Positions 46,392 through 54,795 of a stretch of 55,517 nt of DNA are shown here, piece by piece. The translations under genes and the position numbers were made by a program. Origin of the DNA: Thermoanaerobaculia bacterium (GTDB lineage Bacteria > Acidobacteriota > Thermoanaerobaculia > Multivoradales > JAGPDF01); contig JAGPDF010000027.1 of NCBI GenBank assembly GCA_018057705.1, positions 1 to 55,517 of the forward strand, read 5' to 3'. Each line of letters begins with the position of its first letter. Position 1 is the first letter of the stretch. A model generated the notes under the pieces. That model was not told the origin of the DNA. It did not search any database and saw nothing but the letters and a program-made list of their open reading frames with translations.

Positions 46392-48050
46392 TCAGGCGCG
46401 CGTCAGGCAGAGAATGGTCAGATCGTCGTCGAAGCCGTGATCGCCGACGAAGGCGCGCGCCGCGACCAGCAGCGCGTTCATCGCCTGCCCCGGATCGTCG
46501 CTCGAGAGACGGCGCATCGTTTCTATGATGCGCGCGTTGCCGAACCGCTGCAGGCCGTGGTTGGCCGCTTCGGTGAGTCCGTCGGTGGCGAACAGCATGA
46601 GGTCGCCGGGGGACATCGTCCAGGAGGCTGCCGGAGCGAGCAGCGGCCGGCTGACTCCCAGCGCGCTCGCGGACGGGAGCTTGAGCTCGCCGACCCGGCC
46701 GTCGCGGTGGCGCACGATCGGCAGCAGGTGCCCGGCGTTGGCGATCTCCAGGCAACCCGTCTCGGGATCGAGCACCGCGAAGCTCGCGGTGACGAACATG
46801 CCCTCGTCGTTCTCGGCGAACACCAGCTGGTTGAGCTCTTCGAGCACGGACGAGGGATGCTCGTCGCGTGCCGCGGCCGCGCGGAGCACGCTGGTCAGGC
46901 GCGCCATCAGCAGCGCCCCCGAGACCCCCTTGCCCGAGACGTCGCCGATGGCGAGCCCGATCCGGCCGCTCGCGAGCGGGAAGAAGTCGTAGAGGTCGCC
47001 GCCGACCTCGGCCGCGGGCGAATACTCGACCGCCAGGCCGTAGCCCGGCACTTCGGGTGGCGTCTGCGGCAGAAAACTGCGTTGCAGACGCCGCGCGAGC
47101 GCGAGATCGTGCTCGAAGATGTCGCGCGCGACGAGCTTCTCGTGCAGTCGCGAGTGCTCCATCGCGAGCGCGATCGGGCCGGCGACGCCCGACAGGAGGT
47201 CGAGGTCGTCGGCGGTGAATCCTCGCCGCTCCTCGGTGTTGTCGACCTGCAGGACACCGACCAGCCGATCCTCGACGAGCAAGGGAAGACAGGCGACCGC
47301 GCGCAGGTTGAGGTGGCGGACGGAGATCGCCACTTCGAACCCTGCTTCGGCGCCGACGTCGACCGAAACCAGGGGCTCCCGGCGGCGGATGACCGCGTCG
47401 ATGAGCGTTCGGCTGGCGGGAATCTCCTCGACCGCGCCGCTGCGGGTCCGGGCGCCGATCGAGTGGAGCTCGCCGCTCTCGGGGTCGCGCCGCAGAATGA
47501 AGGCCCGCCCCGCCTGCGGCAGCACCGCCATCGCCTTCTCCAGCAGGGCGTCGAAGAGCTCGCGCTCGTTCAGGGTCTGAGTGAGAACGACTCCCGCCTG
47601 TCGGAAGAAGTCGAGCTTGCGGCGCAGGCGCTCGATCTCGTCGGCCGGCGGGCCGATCTTGTGCAGCTCCGCGAGGGGGATGACCACGGGCAGCGGTCCG
47701 GATCCGCGCACCGCTTCCCGGATCGACATGGTGTGCGAACGCGTGCCGTCGAGTTTCGGCGAGTCGCCGTCACGGAACTCGAAAACGGCCGTGCCGATGC
47801 GCACTTCGTCACCACTCACGAGGGGAGCCGGCTTCGCGAGTGCCTCGCCGTTCAGGAAGGTTCCGTTGCCGCTGCCCAGATCGGCGAGAAAACAACGTTC
47901 GTCGGAGACCGAGATCTGTGCGTGTCGCCTCGACACCGAGGCTTCGGGCAGCACCACGTCGCACTGCTGACCGCGGCCGAGAATCACCGAGCGGGTGAAG
48001 GTGAAGCGCTGGCCCTTGCGCGGCGCGGATTGATGGATGAGGATCGGCAT
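46392..48050 (-). CDS. SpoIIE-type phosphatase with FHA and GAF domains
   Basis: A 552-residue protein. Residues 1 to about 95 are an FHA domain (VILGRGQQCDVVLPEASVSR, with RRHAQISV and GNGTFLNGE). About 145 to 300 is a GAF domain (LFDALLEKAMAVLPQAGRAF, ACLPLLVEDRLVGVLQVDN). The rest is a PP2C/SpoIIE phosphatase: LARRLQRSFLPQTPPEVPGY, AAEVGGDLYDFFPL, IGDVSGKGVSGALLMARL, FATDGLTEAAN and GFDDDLTILCL, with the metal-binding Asp residues. It should dephosphorylate the STAS protein encoded next to it. The longer frame to 48668 is a shadow; ATG 48050 begins the FHA domain. Confidence 0.92.
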   Translation of the reverse strand: MPILIHQSAPRKGQRFTFTRSVILGRGQQCDVVLPEASVSRRHAQISVSDERCFLADLGSGNGTFLNGEALAKPAPLVSGDEVRIGTAVFEFRDGDSPKLDGTRSHTMSIREAVRGSGPLPVVIPLAELHKIGPPADEIERLRRKLDFFRQAGVVLTQTLNERELFDALLEKAMAVLPQAGRAFILRRDPESGELHSIGARTRSGAVEEIPASRTLIDAVIRRREPLVSVDVGAEAGFEVAISVRHLNLRAVACLPLLVEDRLVGVLQVDNTEERRGFTADDLDLLSGVAGPIALAMEHSRLHEKLVARDIFEHDLALARRLQRSFLPQTPPEVPGYGLAVEYSPAAEVGGDLYDFFPLASGRIGLAIGDVSGKGVSGALLMARLTSVLRAAAARDEHPSSVLEELNQLVFAENDEGMFVTASFAVLDPETGCLEIANAGHLLPIVRHRDGRVGELKLPSASALGVSRPLLAPAASWTMSPGDLMLFATDGLTEAANHGLQRFGNARIIETMRRLSSDDPGQAMNALLVAARAFVGDHGFDDDLTILCLTRA

Positions 48051-48203
48051 CGCGACCGCCCGATCATAGCGAGAGGCGGGACCTCTTGCCTTTCGCCGCG
48101 GGGCGAAACGCGATAGCTTACCCGCCGAGCGACGACCGGACCAGCCCGTGGCGCAGAGCCGCAGGTGCCGCCTCACCGCTCGGCCGAGATTCCGGAGGCC
48201 CCG

Positions 48204-50252
48204 ATGCGCATCCCGACTCTCACTCTGTTGGGCTCTCTCGCGATACCGCTGCTCGCGCCGCAGTTCGGAGCGGGCGTGGCGAGGGCGGCGTCCACCGCGC
48301 GCCCCGCGACCTCGACCGTCGAAGTGCGGCACCCCGAGGACCTGTTCATCGTCGACTGCCTGCTGCCTTCGCGGGTGCGCAATCTCGGCCGGCATGCCAA
48401 GTTCGCCGCACCCCGTCAGGTGGTGCGTTCGACCGCGCACGAGTGCGGGCTGCGCGGCGGCGAGTTCACCCTCGATCCGACGCGGAACGACTTCGCGTTG
48501 CAGGCCTGGATGGCGCAGGCGGAGGGCGGCGACGCCGAGGCCGCCAACAACGTCGGCGAGATCTACGAACAGGGCGTCCGCGGCGAACCCGATCTCGTCC
48601 AGGCGGCGGTCTGGTACCGCAAGGCGGCGGACGGGGGGAGCCGGCGGGCGCAGCGCAATCTCGCCCATTGCTACGAGTCGGGCAGCGGCGTCGCCAAGGA
48701 CGCCGTCCAGGCGATCGTCTGGTATCGCAAGGCGGCCGGGCTCGCCGGGGCGACGGACCTCGATCTCGAGAAGGAAGTGGCGGCGCTGCGTTCCGAGGTC
48801 TCTCGACTCACCGGTGAAGCGGCGAGCGCCAGGGCCGAGCTCGAGCTCAACGCCACCGAGCTCGCGCGGGCGCGGGAGGCCCTCGTCGCCGCCGAACGCG
48901 ACCTCGCGCAGGCGAAAACCAGCATCGCGGCGATCTCAGCCAGCGCGGCTGGCGCAGCCGGCACCCAGACCACCGCCGCCCCGGACGCAGGGAAGACTCC
49001 CGCGGGCCCTGGCGGTGCGTCCACGAAACCGACCCCGACGACCCCGGGAGTCACCGTCGCGCAGCGTCAGCAGGCGGTCGAATCGGGCCGCAAGCGGGTC
49101 GCCGACCTCGAGGCCGCGCAGGATCGCTACCGCCGCCTCGCTTCGGAGCTCGAATCGTCCGCCGCCGCGGCGAAGGATCTCGCTGCCCGCGGCCGCGAGG
49201 CGGTGATCGCCAAGCGCGCGCCGGCGATCGAGTTCCTCCGCCCCGACGTGCTCGCCACCCGCGGTCCGGCTCTGGTGCCGGTTCCTGCCGGGGCGCGCGA
49301 GGTGGAGATCGTCGGCAAGGTGACGGCGGAGTTGGGGCTCGTCGAGTTCACGGCCGCCGGGGAGCGCCACGAGATCGGTGCCGACGGCCTGTTCCGGGTG
49401 CGCCTCCCGGTGGAGGCCAACAAGACGATCCCGTTCGTCGCCGTCGACCGCGCGGCGAGAAGGACCGAAGCCGAGCTCGTCTTCGTCGCTTCGGGTGCTG
49501 CGGCACCGGCCGCCGCGTCGCTCGCGGGCGCGCCGCGCGAGACCGGCAGGCGGTTTCACGCCCTGGTCCTCGCGGGCGGCGCGTATCGGAACCTCGCGCC
49601 GCTCGCGACCGCCATCGCCGACGGTGAGGACCTGGCGGCCATGCTCCGCGACCGCTTCGGTTTCGAAGTGGATCTGCTGCCGGATGCCACCTTTCTCTCT
49701 GCGATGCAGCGCCTGACCGAGCTCGCCGGCCGTCTCGGACCGAAGGACGACCTGCTGGTCTATTTCGCCGGTCACGGCCGGATCGACGAGGCCACCGGCC
49801 GTGGCTACTGGCTGCCCGTCGACGCCGATCCCAACGACCGGTCGACCTGGATTCCGAACGAGGCGTTGGCGAAGATCTTCGGCATCATGCGCGCCGGCCG
49901 CGTGCTCGTCGTGGCCGACAGCTGCTACGCCGGCGCCCTCGGGGGGCTCGGACTCGAGCGCGCGAAGGGCACCAGCGGCGCGGACAGTCGGGTCCGGAGC
50001 GTGCTCTCGTCGGGGGGCCTCGCGCCGGTGCTGGACGAGGGCGCCGAACGCCACTCGATCTTCGCCCGCGCCCTGCTCACCGTGCTCTCCCTGGCGCGCG
50101 AACCGCTCTCTGCCGACCGGCTCTACCAGGCGGTGTCGGCGCGGGTCGCCTTCCGCTCGTCGGAGCTCGGCGTGGTGCAACGACCCGAGTACGCCCAGAT
50201 CGGCTTCGCCGGCCACGAAGGCGGCGATTTCATCTTCCAGCCGAAGAGCTGA
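48204..50252 (+). CDS. Secreted Sel1-repeat caspase-like protease
   Basis: A 682-residue protein. A signal peptide (LTLLGSLAIPLLAPQFGAGVA) is followed by two Sel1 repeats (AANNVGEIYEQGV, AAVWYRKAADGGSRRAQ; then AQRNLAHCYESGSGV, AIVWYRKAAG). Next are a coiled coil (LEKEVAALRSEVSRLTGEA) and a Pro/Thr linker, then a beta domain. The C-terminal 230 residues are a C14 caspase/metacaspase domain: VLAGGAYRNLAPLATAIAD, LLVYFAGHGRID (catalytic His, about 524) and VLVVADSCYAGAL (catalytic Cys, about 574). It acts outside the cytoplasm. GGAGG precedes ATG 48204. It lies among signalling genes and might process a surface protein; target unknown. Confidence 0.9.
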   Translation: MRIPTLTLLGSLAIPLLAPQFGAGVARAASTARPATSTVEVRHPEDLFIVDCLLPSRVRNLGRHAKFAAPRQVVRSTAHECGLRGGEFTLDPTRNDFALQAWMAQAEGGDAEAANNVGEIYEQGVRGEPDLVQAAVWYRKAADGGSRRAQRNLAHCYESGSGVAKDAVQAIVWYRKAAGLAGATDLDLEKEVAALRSEVSRLTGEAASARAELELNATELARAREALVAAERDLAQAKTSIAAISASAAGAAGTQTTAAPDAGKTPAGPGGASTKPTPTTPGVTVAQRQQAVESGRKRVADLEAAQDRYRRLASELESSAAAAKDLAARGREAVIAKRAPAIEFLRPDVLATRGPALVPVPAGAREVEIVGKVTAELGLVEFTAAGERHEIGADGLFRVRLPVEANKTIPFVAVDRAARRTEAELVFVASGAAAPAAASLAGAPRETGRRFHALVLAGGAYRNLAPLATAIADGEDLAAMLRDRFGFEVDLLPDATFLSAMQRLTELAGRLGPKDDLLVYFAGHGRIDEATGRGYWLPVDADPNDRSTWIPNEALAKIFGIMRAGRVLVVADSCYAGALGGLGLERAKGTSGADSRVRSVLSSGGLAPVLDEGAERHSIFARALLTVLSLAREPLSADRLYQAVSARVAFRSSELGVVQRPEYAQIGFAGHEGGDFIFQPKS

Positions 50253-50257
50253 GGACT

Positions 50258-52021
50258 CTAGCGGGCCGCGATGCCCTTGAGCAGGGCACCGAGCGCGAGC
50301 TGGGCGTCGGCGAACCGGTCCTGCGCTGCAAAGAGCGGGTCTCGCGAGCCTTTCTTGCGCGCCGAGTCGATGAGCGTGCGCGCTTCACGCAGGAGCGAAG
50401 CGACGCGGTCGAGCTCCTGGCCGAGCGCGGGGTCGCGCCAGAGCTCGGCGAGATCGCGATTCGAGCGATCGGCCTCGAGGGCCCTCACCTGCGCTTCGAG
50501 GGCGGCGACGTGCGACTCGAATTCGACCAGTTCGGGCTCGAGGCCGACGCTGGCGCACTCCTGACGCGCCGAAACCACCTGCGCCATGGCGTCCGCGCTG
50601 CGGCCCACCGCGGCTTGTCCAATCGAGGTGTTGAAGGCCACCTCGGCCGCAGCGCAGTCACCGCTCGCCGCCAGCGCCACTCCGAGGTGAAAGAACGGCA
50701 GATAGCCGTCGCGCTCGATCGGATCCCGACCGGCGGCGGAGCGCAGGAGCGGCACCGCCGCGGCGGGTTCGTGGCGTTCGAGGGCTTCGAGCCCCTTGCC
50801 GTAGCTGTCCGGAATCTGTTCGCCGTGACCCTTGAGCCGGGCGACCGCGAGCGCCACCAGAACACCGGTCACCACGACGGCGACACCGATGACCCAGGCG
50901 AGCCACATCGGCGGCGAGCGCTGCACGATGGGATCGTCCAGTGGCGGAGTCGCCGTGCTGCGCGGTCTCTGAACCACGGTTTGCTGGTCGGAATCGTCGC
51001 CCCCGGCGGCCGTCTCCGGCTCCGGTGTCCGAAACGGCTGCGGTTCGGCTGCCGCCGCGGCCTGCCGGGCGGACGCTGCACCGACGCGCTCGATCTCGGC
51101 GGCATGCGAGGCATGAGGGGCATGGGCGGCAGGAGTGGACGCCGGCCGAGCGTTCGCCGCGGCGGCGTTCCGCGCGAGCTCGCGCTGGATCTCGGTCAGT
51201 CGACGGCCGAACTCCTCCGCGTTCTGCGGTCTGTCCTCCGGCTTCTTGCCCAGCGCGTCGAGGATCAGGGTGCGCAGCGACGCGGGAATCCGTCCTTCCG
51301 GGTCGGAGACCTCGAAGGCGAGCGGCGGCAGGTAGAGGTGGCCGGTGACGATCGAAGGCAGATCCTGACCGGCGATCGGATGTCGCCCGCTCACCAGCTC
51401 GTAGAGCATCACCCCGAAGGAGTAGAGATCGCTGCGCGCGTCCACCGACGTCGAGGACAGCTGCTCGGGCGAGGAGTAGCGGGGCTTCCCGAGATAGTGC
51501 AGCGTGGCGGTCGCCTGGCTGTCCTCGCGGAGGATCTTGACGATGCCGAGGTCGATGAGCTTGACCAGCGAATGGCCGTCGGCATCCCGGGTCAACATCA
51601 GGTTGTCGGGCGAGATGTCGCGGTGAACGTACCCCTTGCGATGCAGGAAGCCGAGCGCTCGCAGCGCCTGGATGGCGATCCCCAGCGTCTCGGGAAGGTC
51701 GATCGACGGCCGCGCCCGGCAATACTCATCGAGGTTCACCCCCTCGATGTATTCCATGACGATGTAGGCGACGCCCTCGGGATCGATGGAGAAGTCGTAG
51801 AGCTGGGCGATGTTCGGGTGACGGAGCTGGATCGCCGTCTTCGCTTCGCGCTCGAAGCGCTGGTCGAGATCGCTGTCGCTCGTCATCTGCGAGCGCAGCA
51901 CCTTGATGACGCGGAGCTCTTCGAGGAGGCGATGGCGGACGAGGTAGATCGTCCCCATGCCGCCCTCGCGCAGCCGGCGGACGACCTCGTACTTCGGATC
52001 GAGCTTCGCGGCGTCGAACAC
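50258..52021 (-). CDS. Ser/Thr protein kinase, membrane-anchored
   Basis: A 587-residue Hanks-type kinase. The kinase domain (residues about 8 to 275) has the Gly loop LREGGMGTIYLV, the Lys in LRVIKVLRSQM, YVHRDISPDNLML, KLIDLGIVKI (DLG for DFG) and PRYSSPEQLSS. An Ala/Pro-rich linker with Thr-rich spots follows, then one membrane segment (MWLAWVIGVAVVVTGVLVAL, about 375 to 395) and an outer domain with a repeat-like helical part ending in a coiled coil. It probably phosphorylates Thr residues read by the nearby FHA proteins. The start GTG 52021 has no strong ribosome-binding site and is eight bases past the upstream stop. Confidence 0.92.
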   Translation of the reverse strand: MFDAAKLDPKYEVVRRLREGGMGTIYLVRHRLLEELRVIKVLRSQMTSDSDLDQRFEREAKTAIQLRHPNIAQLYDFSIDPEGVAYIVMEYIEGVNLDEYCRARPSIDLPETLGIAIQALRALGFLHRKGYVHRDISPDNLMLTRDADGHSLVKLIDLGIVKILREDSQATATLHYLGKPRYSSPEQLSSTSVDARSDLYSFGVMLYELVSGRHPIAGQDLPSIVTGHLYLPPLAFEVSDPEGRIPASLRTLILDALGKKPEDRPQNAEEFGRRLTEIQRELARNAAAANARPASTPAAHAPHASHAAEIERVGAASARQAAAAAEPQPFRTPEPETAAGGDDSDQQTVVQRPRSTATPPLDDPIVQRSPPMWLAWVIGVAVVVTGVLVALAVARLKGHGEQIPDSYGKGLEALERHEPAAAVPLLRSAAGRDPIERDGYLPFFHLGVALAASGDCAAAEVAFNTSIGQAAVGRSADAMAQVVSARQECASVGLEPELVEFESHVAALEAQVRALEADRSNRDLAELWRDPALGQELDRVASLLREARTLIDSARKKGSRDPLFAAQDRFADAQLALGALLKGIAAR

Positions 52022-52029
52022 CCGTGGGG

Positions 52030-53820
52030 CTAGAACGCGAACCGCAGCCCGGCCTGCCAGGTGGCGAGCTCGAAGTCGTCGCGCCCGAACTCCTGGTCGT
52101 AGGCGAGGAAGAGGCTCCCCCACAGATACTGCGCCGAAAGGCTCAGGCCGGCATTGATCCAGTCACGATCCGGTGGATCGAGAAAGACGAGGAACGACGA
52201 ACCGGCAGCCTGGTCGCCGAGGAAACTGGCGTGAACTGTGCGCGCGTCGTTGTCGAACTCGTGGAGATAGGTGAGCGTGAACTGCGGCACGAGCACACCG
52301 TTGGACATCGAGATGTTGCCCGAGAGATCGAAGCCGAACTCACCGAGGAGCGACTCCAGCTGCTGCTCCTCGACGGCGACGCCGAAGTCGGTCGGTACCG
52401 GGATTCCCCCGATCACGACGTTGGCGATTGCGCCGCTCTCCGCGAAGGCGTCCACCTTCGCCCGCGTGTAGCTGCCGCGCACGAAGCTCGAAGCGATCAC
52501 GCGCTCGCCGCCCCAATCCCAACCGCCCTCGAGCGACGCCGACTGCTGATCGCCGTCGAAGAGGGCGCGGGCATCGAGATCGCCCACCACCGGCAGTTCG
52601 ATCCGGCGGCGCTGGTCGTACTCGGTCGAACCGTAGCCGAGGGTGGCCTGCAGGTAGGAGCCGTTCTGCGACTGCCAGGCTCCGTAGAGCATGAGGTTCA
52701 GGCCGTCGAACTCGAGCTCGCCGCCACCGCCGGACAGGTCGGTCTGGTTGGTGGCATAGCCGCCGGCGATGCCGAAGAAGCTGTTCGCGCCGGCAGCGAA
52801 GTCGACGCCCAACGTACCCGACGTGGTGTCGAAATCGAAGGCGGTTTCGTCCCCGACATCGCCCGACTGCTCGCCCTGCTGCAGTCGGCCGGTGAAGAAC
52901 AACCCCCAACGGCGCTCGCGCTCGGGCTCGGCCGCGGTGGCCTGCGCGAGAGCGGAGGTGCCCGGACGCCCGCCCTTGCCGCCGCGGCCACCCAGGGCCG
53001 CCTCGACGTGACGCCCCAGGCGCTCGCGGCTCTTGCTCTCGGTCCGCGCGGCCGCGAGGGTCGTGCCGTCGATGACCGCGCCGCCAGCCGACCAGGAGAT
53101 CTGCGACCCCGCGGCGAGAGCGCCGCCACGCAGCGCTCCCAGGCGGGAGGAGACGATCGCCTGCTGCTGCGAGGCGGCAGAAGAGGCCGTCTTCGACGCA
53201 CTGCCGAGTCCCGTTGGGGACATTTCGACGAGCGCCGCAGCACGCTGATCCTGATTGGTCAGGACTCCGGTCATGAAGACGCAGAGCGGCGTCGCGCGCG
53301 GGACCGGCCGCGGCGAGCCGTCGGGATTGTTGAACACGTCGAAACAGATGTCGTCCATCGCTCCGCCCGCCGAGACCCGGGTGTTGTTGTCCGGAGTGAG
53401 CTCACCCAGGCTGCCGACGGTGATCGAGAAGTTGACTGCCACTCCACGGAAGGAAGCCCGAATGGTCACGCTGCCGGCGACACCGAAACCGAAGTTGGCG
53501 CGGGCGATGCCCGCGGCGTCGGACGGGGAGGGGGCACCGCTCGTCCCGCGTGGCGATCCCGGAGCCGCGACCACCTCCCAGGTGAGCGGCACATTCGGCA
53601 CCGGCGTGCCGTTCGCGTCGATCACCCGCACCTCCAGGGTCACGCCGTCTCCGAGCACGACGCTCTGGGTTCCGGGCGAGACCGGGACGAGCCGGAACCC
53701 TTCTTGAGACTGGGCAATCGCGACGCCGTCGAACGACATCATGGTGAGTGTCGCGAGGGTCGCCAGGGCGACGAGGATCACGCGAAACACAGCAACGCGA
53801 GCGGGACGAAGGATCGTCAT
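52030..53820 (-). CDS. Autotransporter-type outer-membrane protein with Ig-like domain
   Basis: A 596-residue protein. The signal peptide (VFRVILVALATLATLTMM) is followed by an Ig-like domain of the Big_1 kind (GVTLEVRVIDANGTPVPNVP, ARANFGFGVAGSVTIRASFR). A linker follows, then from about residue 310 a 12-stranded-type autotransporter barrel: WGLFFTGRLQQGEQ, SGTLGVDFAAGANSFFGIAG and many alternating strands, ending in LRFAF, the terminal aromatic residue recognised by the Bam complex. The barrel is in the outer membrane. It is upstream of the kinase gene, nine bases away, on the same strand. Passenger function unknown. Confidence 0.87.
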   Translation of the reverse strand: MTILRPARVAVFRVILVALATLATLTMMSFDGVAIAQSQEGFRLVPVSPGTQSVVLGDGVTLEVRVIDANGTPVPNVPLTWEVVAAPGSPRGTSGAPSPSDAAGIARANFGFGVAGSVTIRASFRGVAVNFSITVGSLGELTPDNNTRVSAGGAMDDICFDVFNNPDGSPRPVPRATPLCVFMTGVLTNQDQRAAALVEMSPTGLGSASKTASSAASQQQAIVSSRLGALRGGALAAGSQISWSAGGAVIDGTTLAAARTESKSRERLGRHVEAALGGRGGKGGRPGTSALAQATAAEPERERRWGLFFTGRLQQGEQSGDVGDETAFDFDTTSGTLGVDFAAGANSFFGIAGGYATNQTDLSGGGGELEFDGLNLMLYGAWQSQNGSYLQATLGYGSTEYDQRRRIELPVVGDLDARALFDGDQQSASLEGGWDWGGERVIASSFVRGSYTRAKVDAFAESGAIANVVIGGIPVPTDFGVAVEEQQLESLLGEFGFDLSGNISMSNGVLVPQFTLTYLHEFDNDARTVHASFLGDQAAGSSFLVFLDPPDRDWINAGLSLSAQYLWGSLFLAYDQEFGRDDFELATWQAGLRFAF

Positions 53821-54057
53821 TTGAGGCTCCTTACAGTGGGTGATCCGCGGCAGTCTATCCCAGGCGCCCGTCCACGAATCCAGTGGCGTCAAGAGGCTGG
53901 CCAGCCTCCGAGTTACCGGCTGCCGTGGGCGGATTCCGTCCGTCCTCGGGCGCGGAATCGGGGACGGGAGACGCGGCCGGGCCCCATTTCTGTCCTCCTG
54001 ATTCACTCGGCATCCGGGTCTCTCCGGCACGACGCCGGGGGGCCGGCTCGGGGAAAG

Positions 54058-54678
54058 CTAGGGCACGGTGGCGGACCACCGGCAGGCGGTGGAACCGGTC
54101 TCGAAGCCGCTGCGCAGGATCGGGATGCCGCGGCCGAAGTGGATCCGGTCGAAGAGGGTGGTGCAGATCGAGGTGAGCGACTCCGAGAGCTCGAGACCGA
54201 TCCAGACCGACAGGGTGCCTACCGGGGGCGCGGCGCCGGCGAGCTCGGCCTGGTCCCAGGTGCCGCCGAGGGTGGTGCCGCCGGTCTCTTCGGAGCCGAT
54301 CACCGCTCCGCCGCAATTCACCTCCGGGTAGTAGCGCAAGATCCCCTTCACGACCTCCTGACATTCGGCGCGCACCAGGAAGGCCAGGTTCCAGGTGCCG
54401 GCCGGCGGAGGCGCCACGCAGAGGAAGGCCGTGGCCGGTCCCTGCGGATTGTCGGGCGAGACCTGAAGAGAGCCCGACGCATCGGGCGGCAGGCAGTCCG
54501 GATCGGTCGGAGACCAGGTGAGGCTCGCGATGTTGCCGGTCCATGGGCCGACCGCAGCGACGTCGAACTCCGGATTCTGGACGACGCCCTGGGCGCTCGC
54601 GGCCGTCGCGCCGACAGCGCTGGTGGCGAAGGTGGCAGCGGCGAACAGGGCGCGGCGCAGCAGGGCTCGGATCGGCAT
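54058..54678 (-). CDS. Secreted protein of unknown function with F-E-x-G-W tail
   Basis: A 206-residue protein with a signal peptide (ALFAAATFATSAVGATAASA). The body begins VVQNPEFDVAAVGPWTG and has WNLAFLVRAECQE, VNCGGAVIGSEET and FDRIHFGRG, a beta-sandwich layout like carbohydrate-binding modules of the CBM4/9 kind. It ends RSGFETGSTACRWSATVP, a tail like that of the PD40 protein at 8572 and of many secreted proteins in related genomes. Several cysteines suggest disulfides. Role unknown. Confidence 0.72.
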   Translation of the reverse strand: MPIRALLRRALFAAATFATSAVGATAASAQGVVQNPEFDVAAVGPWTGNIASLTWSPTDPDCLPPDASGSLQVSPDNPQGPATAFLCVAPPPAGTWNLAFLVRAECQEVVKGILRYYPEVNCGGAVIGSEETGGTTLGGTWDQAELAGAAPPVGTLSVWIGLELSESLTSICTTLFDRIHFGRGIPILRSGFETGSTACRWSATVP

Positions 54679-54795
54679 CGGTGACCTCGGTTACCTCACT
54701 CACCTGCGGGAAGTTGGGCGGACTCTATCCGCAGACCGGGCCGCGATGTCTCTCGGTGGACGCTCCCTCCGTTTCCAGGGATAAGGGAGAGTGCC

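Noticed and set aside
46392-48668. Longer start for the SpoIIE protein at 48668
   Set aside because: The extra part is antisense to the signal peptide and Sel1 region of the caspase gene; the FHA domain begins at 48050.
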